From the NCBI GenBank assembly GCA_001304015.1, contig LJUY01000005.1, positions 1 through 64,000 on the forward strand: a stretch of 64,000 bases of DNA. Reading direction: 5' to 3'. Both the position numbers and the translations under genes were made by a program. Below, piece after piece: positions 55,086 through 63,196 of the stretch (positions within the stretch are counted from its first letter, which is position 1; every line of letters begins with the position of its first letter). The notes under the pieces were generated by a model. That model saw nothing but the letters and a program-made list of their open reading frames with translations, ran no database searches and had not been told where the DNA came from. The stretch comes from a candidate division Zixibacteria bacterium SM23_81. GTDB lineage: Bacteria; SM23-81.

Positions 55086-55556
55086 TCAGCTCTTCGAGCC
55101 AGCTTCTTTGTATTTCTTCAGAATCCTGGACAGCTGGGCAGGCTCCACCTGTCCGTAAAGATCTTCTCCCACTGTGACAACGGGTGCCAGGCCACAACAG
55201 CCAACGCAACGGACGGCCTCCAGACCAAAAGTTCTATCTGGCGTTGTCTGGCCAGTTTTGATCCCTAAATCCCGTTCCAGCTTTTCCAGGATGCGGGGAG
55301 CACCCTTTACATGACAAGCAGTGCCCAGACACACGTTAATGGGATATCTCGCTCTGGGCGTAAGGGAAAAGGCTTTGAAAAAGGTCGTCAGACTGTAGAC
55401 GCGGCTCAAGGGAACGTCCAGCTCCTCGGTGATCCTGATGGCAACCTCTTCGGGAATGTAGTGAAATTCTTCCTGAACATCCTGTAAGATGGCTATTAAA
55501 GCGCTGCTATCGCCGCGGTACCTCTCCAAGATTCTGTCTATAGCAGCTGTTTTCAT
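55086..55556 (-). CDS. nuoE: NuoE/HydC-type [2Fe-2S] subunit
   Basis: 156 aa from the ATG at 55556 (GGAGG five bases upstream). NuoE fold with CLGTACHVKGA (~residue 80) and CVGCCGLAPVV (~120), the four [2Fe-2S] ligands. Partner of NuoF. First structural gene after the regulatory block; 73 bases separate it from the ATPase gene, without a recognisable promoter. Confidence 0.93.
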   Translation of the reverse strand: MKTAAIDRILERYRGDSSALIAILQDVQEEFHYIPEEVAIRITEELDVPLSRVYSLTTFFKAFSLTPRARYPINVCLGTACHVKGAPRILEKLERDLGIKTGQTTPDRTFGLEAVRCVGCCGLAPVVTVGEDLYGQVEPAQLSRILKKYKEAGSKS

Positions 55557-55644
55557 CTTTACCTCCAGCAATGATGCGTTTTTCTCTTTTCTCTCTGTTG
55601 GTCACTCTCGTTCTGCTTTACCCCTGGAGAATCAGAATGAAGAA

Positions 55645-56175
55645 TCAATGAAAATCCTGTTTCAATTTTTCTCGGAGGCTGCGCAATCCCTGGGGTGAAA
55701 CAACAAGAAGATCCTCCAATCGAACCCTCAGGTCTCTTGAGCAAAGATTGAACTCCCTGACACCTCTCTGGTGACGATACACGAATTCGACGTGGGGATT
55801 TCCCACGATAAGGGTCAGCAGCGTATCCCCTATGTTTCCCAGAGGTTGTCTATCGATATGGCTGTATTGAAAGACCGCTTTGACCTTCGTTCCTCTATAG
55901 GGTTCAGAATGGATGGTCAAGCTCCCATTGCTCATTCTGGCTGCTTGGGCCAGCAGGGACAGGCCAAACCCTACCCTCCTCTCCGTTCTGGTCGATACGA
56001 AAGGACTCGTTGCTTTTTTTACAAAGCTCTTGTCCATTCCTTTGCCGTCATCCATGATCTCGATCGAAAGAGAATCTTTTTCCAAGTCCTCCGTGATAGC
56101 GATCTCCACATGCTTTGCCCCGGCAGTAATTGAGTTCTCCACGATGTCCAATATATGTAGCGAAAGGTCCTGCAA
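55645..56175 (-). CDS. HATPase-domain (GHKL) regulatory protein
   Basis: 176 aa. Histidine-kinase/anti-sigma-like ATP-binding motifs: HILDIVENSITAGAKHV (N box), IEIMDDGKGMD (G1), RRVGFGLSLLAQAA (G2). No phospho-acceptor His domain or membrane segment, so it acts alone or with a partner. Such stand-alone ATPases accompany sensory [FeFe]-hydrogenase genes. Start is a TTG with GAGG seven bases upstream. Confidence 0.82.
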   Translation of the reverse strand: MQDLSLHILDIVENSITAGAKHVEIAITEDLEKDSLSIEIMDDGKGMDKSFVKKATSPFVSTRTERRVGFGLSLLAQAARMSNGSLTIHSEPYRGTKVKAVFQYSHIDRQPLGNIGDTLLTLIVGNPHVEFVYRHQRGVREFNLCSRDLRVRLEDLLVVSPQGLRSLREKLKQDFH

Positions 56176-56182
56176 GATTTCC

Positions 56183-56917
56183 TCAATGAATGACCATTCT
56201 ACCCTCTACCCCTCGCAGGGCTTTTTCGATCTCGCTCAAATAGGGGCCTTTCAGAAGAAAGCCGGTGGTCCCTTGACCAATCTGCTCTAAATGATGAGCA
56301 TCCGAGGATGAGATAAGCGCATAGTTAGAAAGACGGTCAAATTCTTCTCGCCTCCCGTCCAGAGGGCTCCTGGGCGATATCTCAAGAGCATCAAATGCCA
56401 GATTCTCCGGAATGAACCCCAGCTGTCCGATAATTCCAAATCCCTCTCGATCGATGTGCGCCGCTATGGCCAGCCCGGCATGGTGATGGATGTAGCGAAC
56501 AACATCATCGATGGAAAGATCCGCGGCACCTATCAGAAGCCTTTTGTTGAAATCCAACACCTCAGAGAACTCATTGACCACCACCTGCATGCCAAATGCT
56601 TCCTCGTCATTCTCCCCGGACAGGTGAGCGTAGACAACACTCTGCATGGCCAGAGCATCTTCCAAATTCTCAAAGAGCGCGATGATGTGAACTTCTTCCT
56701 GAGACGTCACCTCCATTCCCGGCAACACCCTTAAATCCCTCCCCACAGCCGCCCGCATGACCGCGATGACGTTCTCGCAACTATTATGATCGCATATGGC
56801 GATGATGTCGATATCTTTTTTCAGCGCTGTCTCCACAATTTTTCTTGGAGACATCTGGAGGTCGCCGCAAGGGGAAAGGCACGTATGCACATGCAAATCT
56901 GCCACATACCTTTTCAT
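56183..56917 (-). CDS. PHP-domain phosphoesterase
   Basis: 244 aa. PHP metal ligands: ADLHVHTCLSPCG at the N-terminus, CDHNSCENV (~42), later AHIDREGFG and SSDAHHLEQIG. Trinuclear-metal phosphoesterase fold; substrate unknown. Overlaps the DRTGG gene by four bases. Recurrent member of [FeFe]-hydrogenase regulatory clusters. Confidence 0.87.
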   Translation of the reverse strand: MKRYVADLHVHTCLSPCGDLQMSPRKIVETALKKDIDIIAICDHNSCENVIAVMRAAVGRDLRVLPGMEVTSQEEVHIIALFENLEDALAMQSVVYAHLSGENDEEAFGMQVVVNEFSEVLDFNKRLLIGAADLSIDDVVRYIHHHAGLAIAAHIDREGFGIIGQLGFIPENLAFDALEISPRSPLDGRREEFDRLSNYALISSSDAHHLEQIGQGTTGFLLKGPYLSEIEKALRGVEGRMVIH

Positions 56918-57264
56918 CGCCCCGGCGCCCTAGAAACCCCCAACTGATATAGCCTGCCCACCACATCAAAGGTGGGCAGACTTGTGACCATGATGGGAAT
57001 TCCCTCCTCCTGTGCCCTCTTTAGGGTCTCCTCATCCGGCTCCCTTCCATTCACGATGACGATCCCGGCCAGCTCCCTCACCACAGCGACGCCCACGACG
57101 TTCTGATGAACCTGTAAGGTCACCCAGAGGTTCCCCGGCTGGGCATTGGCCAGCACGTCGCTCAGCAAATCACTAGCATAGCCCCCGTTAACCTCCACTG
57201 CGAGTTTCTCAGAAGCTGTTCTTTCCTTTAAACCGAGTTTCTCGACGACGTCCTTGAGAATCAT
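56914..57264 (-). CDS. DRTGG-domain protein
   Basis: 116 aa from the ATG at 57264 (GGGGGGAG upstream), overlapping the preceding gene by 56 bases. MILKDVVEKLGL and NGGYASDLLSDVLANAQPG match the DRTGG domain also found in phosphotransacetylase and pyruvate-kinase-like regulators, thought to bind a ligand. Conserved companion of sensory hydrogenase genes. Confidence 0.82.
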   Translation of the reverse strand: MILKDVVEKLGLKERTASEKLAVEVNGGYASDLLSDVLANAQPGNLWVTLQVHQNVVGVAVVRELAGIVIVNGREPDEETLKRAQEEGIPIMVTSLPTFDVVGRLYQLGVSRAPGR

Positions 57265-58579
57265 CGGCTTTCTCCCCCCCATGCTCCGCAGATTGGCCGG
57301 AACCACCAGATGACGCTGACTGTCTTTCCAGAAGTACGAAGATGCAGTCGGTCAGTTTGGCCTCTTTTCGTACCACATCTTCGGCAAAGGCCATACAGTT
57401 GGGAGAACCGCAAGCACCACAATCTATCTTGGGCAAACCTTCGTAGATCCCCTGCTTCTGCTTCATCAACTGAATGGCCTGGGAAACATCCTCGGCCAAA
57501 GGCCGAACAGGTCGTAGCTGTAATTTCTCGTCTAATAAGAAGTATTTAGCACGGTAAAGCTTTTTGATGTAATCGGTATTCTGTTGAGGTTGTTCTCCGA
57601 AAATTTCCAACAGCTTCACGATCTTGCTCCGAGCTACATAGGGATTCTCCACGGTCAGAGATCCACCGATGCAGCCGGCTGGGCAGGTGCGACATTCGAT
57701 GAACTCAACGTCCCGGAGCTTCCCTTTTTCGATCTCCTCAAAAATTCTGATCACCTCGCTAAGCCCCGAAACCGCCAAACAATTCTTCAATTTTAAAGAT
57801 TTGATCACCCCACCCAATATGGGCCATCCCAGGCCTATACCGCTCACCTTGCGCATCTCCCTACCCTCGATGACGGCCTCCTGATCAGACATGGCCGAGA
57901 GAAGGGGTCCATAGACATCCGCTATGGAGACGGCCCCGTCCAAAAATGATTTTTTCTTTCTGGGGTGACGCCTGATGGCCACCATCTTGGCAGGGCATGG
58001 AGTCACGTAGATGGCTCCGATGCGACTCTGGCTCAAACCTAGCTCTTTAGATTTTTTTAACTTCACCTCTCTAGCTGCGATCTCCATGGGAGATTCTATC
58101 GGCAGCAACAGCTCCGAGAGGTCTGTGAACCTTACCTGTATCAAGCGGACGATAGTTGGACAGAAGGCAGAGATGACCGGCCTGGGACCCTGATATTGAG
58201 CCCAAAACTCCTCTATGGCCATGCTCACTAATTCACAGGCCTGAGCCACATCGCCGACATCGTCAAACCCGATCTTCCTTAAGGCGCTCAGGATGTGGTC
58301 GGGAAGCACGATATCTGAAAATTGCCCATAGAGAACAGGCGAGGGAATGGCAACCACGTGCTGGAACTTCGAGAAGTCGGTGAAGGAATCGGTCAGGGGC
58401 ACGATGGCGTTGCTAGGACAGGTGGTGATGCACTCGCCACAGTCGATACATCTATCCTCCAGAATCCGTGCCTTGCCCCCTCTTACTCGAATGGCCTCTG
58501 TGGGACAGACACGAAGACAGGCCATCCGACCATCGCACTTTCCCGGATCAATATACAGTGAATGAATTCGATTGCTCAT
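57209..58579 (-). CDS. Sensory-type [FeFe]-hydrogenase-like protein (HydS-like)
   Basis: 456 aa. Two N-terminal [4Fe-4S] motifs (CDGRMACLRVCP; CIDCGECITTCP, residues ~14-53), then an H-cluster-like domain with modified loops: L1 AFCPTIVRLIQ (~138), L2 VTPCPAKMVAI (~190), L3 IECRTCPAGCIGG (~295). All four [4Fe-4S]H cysteines are present, but the catalytic TSCCP, MPCxxK and GGGxxP features are altered, as in sensory group C/D enzymes. A PF04060-like 4Fe-4S domain (CGACGSPNCMAF, ~400) precedes a Ser/Gly-rich tail. Probably senses H2 or redox state and signals through the ATPases, PHP and DRTGG neighbours rather than making H2. Confidence 0.83.
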   Translation of the reverse strand: MSNRIHSLYIDPGKCDGRMACLRVCPTEAIRVRGGKARILEDRCIDCGECITTCPSNAIVPLTDSFTDFSKFQHVVAIPSPVLYGQFSDIVLPDHILSALRKIGFDDVGDVAQACELVSMAIEEFWAQYQGPRPVISAFCPTIVRLIQVRFTDLSELLLPIESPMEIAAREVKLKKSKELGLSQSRIGAIYVTPCPAKMVAIRRHPRKKKSFLDGAVSIADVYGPLLSAMSDQEAVIEGREMRKVSGIGLGWPILGGVIKSLKLKNCLAVSGLSEVIRIFEEIEKGKLRDVEFIECRTCPAGCIGGSLTVENPYVARSKIVKLLEIFGEQPQQNTDYIKKLYRAKYFLLDEKLQLRPVRPLAEDVSQAIQLMKQKQGIYEGLPKIDCGACGSPNCMAFAEDVVRKEAKLTDCIFVLLERQSASSGGSGQSAEHGGEKADDSQGRRRETRFKGKNSF

Positions 58580-58594
58580 GCGACATGGCAGAGA

Positions 58595-59023
58595 TCAGAT
58601 TTTGACAGAAAACCGGACCGTGGTACCAAGCCCCACCTCTGAGCTGATCTCCAGCTCATCGGCATTCTTTTTAATATTGGGGAGCCCCATGCCGGCACCA
58701 AAACCCATCTCCCTAATCTCCCGCGATGCTGTGGAATATCCCTCCTGCATGGCTAACCCGATGTCCGCAATACCCTGGCCTTCATCCTCGACCACGATGG
58801 TGATCTTCTCGGGGGTAACCATAAAGCTCAATGTCCCTCGCCGTGCATAGAGCACCACGTTCATCTCCGCCTCATAGGAGGCAGTGGATACTCGCCTGAT
58901 GACCAAAGGGGAAATGCCGATCTGTTTGAGTATGTTCCTCAACCTGCTGGAAGCCCTCCCGGCGTTGTTGAAATCACCTCCCTCTATGGCAAATTCCTGT
59001 TGGAACGACGTTTCTGAAGCCAT
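58595..59023 (-). CDS. Anti-sigma-factor-like ATP-binding protein
   Basis: ~142 aa. RsbW/SpoIIAB-like: RRVSTASYEAEMNVVLYA (N box), VEDEGQGIADIG (G1), GFGAGMGLPNIKKNAD (G2). Cytoplasmic kinase-like ATPase that may switch partner proteins. Directly upstream of the HydS-like gene. Start uncertain: ATG at 59023 has only GGTG upstream, and in-frame ATG 59035 or GTG 59062 are alternatives. Confidence 0.8.
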   Translation of the reverse strand: MASETSFQQEFAIEGGDFNNAGRASSRLRNILKQIGISPLVIRRVSTASYEAEMNVVLYARRGTLSFMVTPEKITIVVEDEGQGIADIGLAMQEGYSTASREIREMGFGAGMGLPNIKKNADELEISSEVGLGTTVRFSVKI

Positions 59024-59144
59024 AGGACACCGCATCAAAGATCGATACTCGTGGGAACTCACTCAACTACAGATCGTTAGACTTCATCCGGAATCCCGTT
59101 TGTCCCTGTGCACGGCAAAATAGATCATCAATCGGCAGAGAACC

Positions 59145-59723
59145 TCAACAGCGACCAGCCGTTCCCGCTTTGCCCCTTTTTTCCTTACCTCTTAGCTCAA
59201 GGCCATATTCATAACCTTTGTCGAAGGCTTTCAGGTTTAACTCCACAAATCGAGAGGGTACTAAAGTGGGAATGGCCTTTTTCATCGCCTCCACAGTCAC
59301 CACTTCGCTGATGGCCGTGAAAAAGCCCAGCATGACCACATTGGCGATGATTCGATTGCCCAGTTCTTCGGCGAACCGTGTGGCGGGGACGGAATAAAGC
59401 TTGATGTTTCCCCGCAACGGTTTTGGGCGGACCAAGTCCTCGTCGATGAGCAGCAATCCCTCGTCGCCGAGCTCAGGTTCGTATTTACTATAGCCTTCCT
59501 GGGACATGGCTACCATGACGTTGGGCACCGTTACATAAGGATAGAGAACCCTGTCGTCCGAGACAATCACCTGGGCGCTGCAGGCACCTCCCCTGGCCTC
59601 GGGGCCAAAGGACTGATTCATGGTGGCAAATTTGTCATCGTAGAGGGAGGCGGCTTTTCCGATGATAATGCCCGATCGGATGATCCCTTGACCTCCGTAC
59701 CCGGCAAATCGAATCTCGATCAT
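59145..59723 (-). CDS. korC: 2-oxoacid:ferredoxin oxidoreductase gamma subunit
   Basis: 192 aa. IRFAGYGGQGIIRSGIIIGKAA at the start and NQSFGPEARGGACSAQVIVSD are the CoA/gamma-domain signatures. Part of the four-subunit 2-oxoglutarate (Kor) type enzyme; start overlaps korB stop by four bases. Confidence 0.93.
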   Translation of the reverse strand: MIEIRFAGYGGQGIIRSGIIIGKAASLYDDKFATMNQSFGPEARGGACSAQVIVSDDRVLYPYVTVPNVMVAMSQEGYSKYEPELGDEGLLLIDEDLVRPKPLRGNIKLYSVPATRFAEELGNRIIANVVMLGFFTAISEVVTVEAMKKAIPTLVPSRFVELNLKAFDKGYEYGLELRGKEKRGKAGTAGRC

Positions 59724-60613
59724 GCCTTCCCTCCATACGGCTTAAATTTGTCGCCTAGTATCTCACTTAACCTCTGATTGTAAGCTTGCAGAAATGTAGG
59801 TCTCTCCCGATCGATGAACTTGCCCACCACGATGGGTTTTTTGAATTCGATGTCCAGGTTCCGGGTGTCCTCACCGTGTTTGATAATTGAGTTTTCGTGA
59901 TAGAACCTCATCAGGTCCAGGCCTGTCCCCAGCCTGTTGATCCGTCCCCAGTAATTAGCACATGGAGTGATCACCTCCACTACGGAGAAGCCCGGTTTCT
60001 GCAAGGCTTCCATTATGGAGTTGGTCAACCGTCGAACGTGCAGGGCTGTCCACCGAGCGACATAGACCGCCCCACATGACTCTGCCAGATGAGGGATGTT
60101 GAAGGGTTTCTCGAAGTTCCCGTATGGAGATGTGGTGGCATACCCTGTGGGAGGTGTGGTCGGGGCCACCTGTCCGCCGGTCATGGCGTAAATGAAATTG
60201 TTTACGCATATGACCGTCAGGTCCATATTTCGCCTCGCTGCGTGAATGAAATGATTCCCGCCAATGGCGATGAGATCGCCATCTCCCGAGAACACCACCA
60301 CCTTAAGCTCAGGATTGCCTAGCTTCACTCCGGTGGCAAAGGCGATGGGGCGCCCATGGGTGGTGTGAAAGGAATCCAGTCTCATGTATCCCGCCACCCT
60401 ACCAGTACAGCCGATCCCTGAGACGATACAGACTTTATCCAGATCCCAATCCAATTTCTCCAAAGCCGTGGCAAAGGCGGTGACAGTGGTGCCGATTCCA
60501 CAAGTAGGGCACCAGATGTGAGGAATGCGCTCCATACGAAGGAGCGATTCCATGGGATGAGGTTCTTCCTTCATTTTCGGGCGCGGTCTCTCAGCGACTT
60601 TTGGGGCACTCAT
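59720..60613 (-). CDS. korB: 2-oxoacid:ferredoxin oxidoreductase beta subunit (TPP-binding)
   Basis: 297 aa. WCPTCGIGTTV (~residue 34) and GIGCTGRVAGYM bind the proximal Fe-S/TPP region; VVFSGDGDLIAIGGNHFIHA is the TPP/Mg motif; VNNFIYAMTGGQVAPTTP follows. No separate ferredoxin domain, consistent with a separate delta subunit. Oxidatively decarboxylates a 2-oxoacid to acyl-CoA with reduction of ferredoxin; 2-oxoglutarate is the likely substrate given icd and sucD. Confidence 0.94.
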   Translation of the reverse strand: MSAPKVAERPRPKMKEEPHPMESLLRMERIPHIWCPTCGIGTTVTAFATALEKLDWDLDKVCIVSGIGCTGRVAGYMRLDSFHTTHGRPIAFATGVKLGNPELKVVVFSGDGDLIAIGGNHFIHAARRNMDLTVICVNNFIYAMTGGQVAPTTPPTGYATTSPYGNFEKPFNIPHLAESCGAVYVARWTALHVRRLTNSIMEALQKPGFSVVEVITPCANYWGRINRLGTGLDLMRFYHENSIIKHGEDTRNLDIEFKKPIVVGKFIDRERPTFLQAYNQRLSEILGDKFKPYGGKA

Positions 60614-60615
60614 GC

Positions 60616-61824
60616 TCAGCCTCTTTTTTTACGTGGATACTCAATAACTCCCTTCCCAACCCCTTTCCCCTTTGCGGCCTGTCGTATTGTGTGCAAGATG
60701 TCCTCTGGGTCATGAACCCAACCGCCGCCATGGGGAACGAGCGCGACTTCAGCCCGACCGCAGGCGCATCTGTCCACCTCCAGAACCATCTGACCGTAGT
60801 TGATCTCGGGCATTACAAAAGCTTTTACCTTACCAGCCAATTCCCGGATCCTTTTCTCCGGAAAGGGCCATACCACGATCAGGCGCAGGATCCCCACCTT
60901 GATACCCTCCTGTCTGGCCAGATCTACGGCTCGGAGGGCAACACGAGAGGTGATGCCATAAGAGATGACCACCACATCAGCTCCATCGGTTTGCTCTTCC
61001 TCATATTCCACGATATGATCAGCATTCTTACGGATCTTATTAACCAGCCGGCGCACCAACTCCTCTTGACAATCCGCGCTCATCACCGGATAGCCACGAT
61101 AATCGTGGGTCAGCCCGGTGACGTGAAAACGAGTGCCACTTCCAGCATCCACCATGGGAGGCACGAGATCCTTATCAGGCTTGAAGGGCAGATATTTGTC
61201 TTTAGGGCCTTTGTAATACCTTCTGGGCTCAATTTCGATCTCATCCGCCGGGGGGATAACCACCTTCTCAGTCATGTGTCCGACGCACTCATCCAGCATC
61301 ACCAGGACGGGAACACGATATCTCTCAGAAAGGTTAAAGGCCTTGATGGTAAAATCAAAGGTCTCCTGAGGGGAGTTGGGTGACACAGCGATGATCTCGT
61401 AGTCTCCATGAGAGCCCCACCGGGCCTGCATCATGTCCGCCTGGCCAGTCAAAGTGGGCAGGCCGGTCGAGGGACCGCCCCGCTGCACGTTGGCCAGAAC
61501 CAGAGGTGTCTCCAACATGGCAGCCAGCCCTATGTGCTCCATCATCAGCGAAAAACCCGGGCCAGAGGTGACGGTCATGGCTTTCCGTCCCGTCCAGGCG
61601 GCCCCGATGACGGCCGCCAGGGAGCCCAGCTCGTCTTCCATCTGGATGAAGATCGCCTCCACCAGGGGGCATCTTTGAGAGAACCTCTCGGCCACTTCCG
61701 TCGATGGGGTGATGGGGTACCCTCCAAAAAAGCGGCAGCCCGCGGCCAGAGCACCTTCGGCACAGGCATGGTCGCCATCCAGGAAGTGGGAACCGGTCAG
61801 CACCCCTTTGGGATCAGCCTTCAA
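60616..61824 (-). CDS. korA: 2-oxoacid:ferredoxin oxidoreductase alpha subunit
   Basis: 402 aa. DGDHACAEGALAAGCRFFGGYPITPSTE begins the pyrimidine-binding domain (quoted ends only as motif DGDHACAEGAL and GYPITPSTE); TVTSGPGFSLMMEHIG and NVQRGGPSTGLPT are KorA hallmarks. Overlaps korD by 11 bases. Confidence 0.94.
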   Translation of the reverse strand: MKADPKGVLTGSHFLDGDHACAEGALAAGCRFFGGYPITPSTEVAERFSQRCPLVEAIFIQMEDELGSLAAVIGAAWTGRKAMTVTSGPGFSLMMEHIGLAAMLETPLVLANVQRGGPSTGLPTLTGQADMMQARWGSHGDYEIIAVSPNSPQETFDFTIKAFNLSERYRVPVLVMLDECVGHMTEKVVIPPADEIEIEPRRYYKGPKDKYLPFKPDKDLVPPMVDAGSGTRFHVTGLTHDYRGYPVMSADCQEELVRRLVNKIRKNADHIVEYEEEQTDGADVVVISYGITSRVALRAVDLARQEGIKVGILRLIVVWPFPEKRIRELAGKVKAFVMPEINYGQMVLEVDRCACGRAEVALVPHGGGWVHDPEDILHTIRQAAKGKGVGKGVIEYPRKKRG

Positions 61825-62095
61825 CTTTTGCCTCCTTATCCTCTTTCTCAGTCACGAATATGGCAAAGTCCGGGCATAGCATCTCACAGAGCTGACAGTG
61901 GACACACGCCTCTTCATCCTTGACACGGGGAGGATGGTATCCTTTTACGTTAAACTCCTCCGACATCTCCAGAACATCCTTGGGGCAGTACTCCACGCAA
62001 AATCCGCACCCCTTACAGCGATCTTTGATGATGTGAATCTCTCCCCGGGGAACCTTGACCTGATCGCTATCCAGGGGCCGCCGCCAATATTTCAT
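61814..62095 (-). CDS. korD: 2-oxoacid:ferredoxin oxidoreductase delta (ferredoxin) subunit
   Basis: 93 aa from the ATG at 62095 (GAGGTGG upstream; a GTG three codons earlier is possible). Two [4Fe-4S] motifs: CKGCGFCVEYCP and CVHCQLCEMLCP. Passes electrons from the TPP site to free ferredoxin. First gene of korDABC, behind a near-consensus promoter. Confidence 0.93.
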   Translation of the reverse strand: MKYWRRPLDSDQVKVPRGEIHIIKDRCKGCGFCVEYCPKDVLEMSEEFNVKGYHPPRVKDEEACVHCQLCEMLCPDFAIFVTEKEDKEAKVEG

Positions 62096-62153
62096 CTCTT
62101 CCACCTCGCCGATGGGTATTTTTACACTGAGAAATATGAAAAGTTATCTTTTT

Positions 62154-62182
62154 ATTGTACCTAATGACCTAATACTTGTCAA
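62154..62182 (-). promoter_or_regulatory. Promoter of korDABC
   Basis: Minus strand TTGACA (62177-62182), 17-base spacer, TACAAT (62154-62159). Inferred start ~50 nt before korD. It may also serve the downstream regulatory/Hdr genes, since no terminator is seen after korC. Confidence 0.8.
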
Positions 62183-62286
62183 GGCTTTTCTCCTTAAGTC
62201 ACACAAAATTTCTCAGGGTCATTCTTCGCTAAATCTTTCTTCTTGGCAATATCGATCTTCTGGACTATTTCTCCAGACAGATCTCC

Positions 62287-63156
62287 TCACTCCATGGCCT
62301 TTTTGACCAGCCCTACGATATCGGCTGGCTTAGAAGCAACCGGGATGCCCGCTGCTTCCAGGGCCTCGATCTTCTCCTCAGCCGTCCCTGAACCGCCGGA
62401 GATGATGGCCCCGGCATGCCCCATGCGTTTTCCGGGAGGGGCTGTCAGGCCTGCGATGAAGGCCACCACCGGCTTGCTCACATGCTGAGAGACATAATCA
62501 GCGGCCTCCTCCTCATCCGTGCCGCCGATCTCGCCGATGAGCACCACCACATCGGTCTCAGGATCGGCCTCGAAAAGCTCCAGGCCATCCACGAACCTGA
62601 ATCCAATAATGGGATCTCCCCCCAGCCCGATGCTGGTTGACTGGCCGATGCCAGCCTGAGTCAGCTGATAAACCACCTCATAGGTCAGAGTACCGCTTCG
62701 GGAAAGCACTCCCACCCGTCCGGGCTGGAAGATGTGGCCCGGCATGATGCCCACCTTAGCCTGCCCTGGAGTGATAATTCCCGGGCAGTTAGGCCCGATG
62801 AGCCGGGCCTGTCCAGCGGACAGATACTGCATCACCTTGACCATCTCCAGGGTGGGAATGCCCTCGGTGATGCACACGACGAGCTGAATTCCGGCATCGA
62901 CGGCCTCGTAGATGGCGTCGCTGGCAAAAGCACTGGGCACGTAAAGAACAGACGTGTTGGCCTTTTCCTCCTCCGCTGCCTGCCATACGGTGTTGTATAC
63001 GGGAATACCGGCCACCTCCTGTCCTCCTTTACCTGGAGTGACTCCGGCCACCACCTTGGTTCCATACTGGGCCATCTGTTGGGCATGAAAGGCCCCATCT
63101 CTTCCGGTAATTCCTTGAACCACCACCCGAGTTTGGTTATCAACGAGTATGCTCAT
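62287..63156 (-). CDS. sucD: Succinyl-CoA synthetase alpha subunit
   Basis: 289 aa. CoA-binding N-domain ([18 protein letters not shown]), [26 protein letters not shown], and the phosphorylated His in [13 protein letters not shown] (~residue 245). Makes ATP (or GTP) from succinyl-CoA, the product of Kor. The beta subunit gene sucC is not in the window, which is unusual since the two are normally adjacent. GGAAAGGAG precedes the ATG. Confidence 0.95.
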   Translation of the reverse strand: MSILVDNQTRVVVQGITGRDGAFHAQQMAQYGTKVVAGVTPGKGGQEVAGIPVYNTVWQAAEEEKANTSVLYVPSAFASDAIYEAVDAGIQLVVCITEGIPTLEMVKVMQYLSAGQARLIGPNCPGIITPGQAKVGIMPGHIFQPGRVGVLSRSGTLTYEVVYQLTQAGIGQSTSIGLGGDPIIGFRFVDGLELFEADPETDVVVLIGEIGGTDEEEAADYVSQHVSKPVVAFIAGLTAPPGKRMGHAGAIISGGSGTAEEKIEALEAAGIPVASKPADIVGLVKKAME

Positions 63157-63196
63157 AATTTGGAGCTCCTTTCCAGCCGGTTTTTCATCTTTTTTC

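Noticed and set aside
57209-58579. Catalytic [FeFe]-hydrogenase
   Set aside because: The four cluster cysteines are there, but L1/L2/L3 loops differ from the catalytic TSCCP / MPCxxK / GGGxxP pattern and the gene sits in a regulatory block, so a sensory role is favoured.
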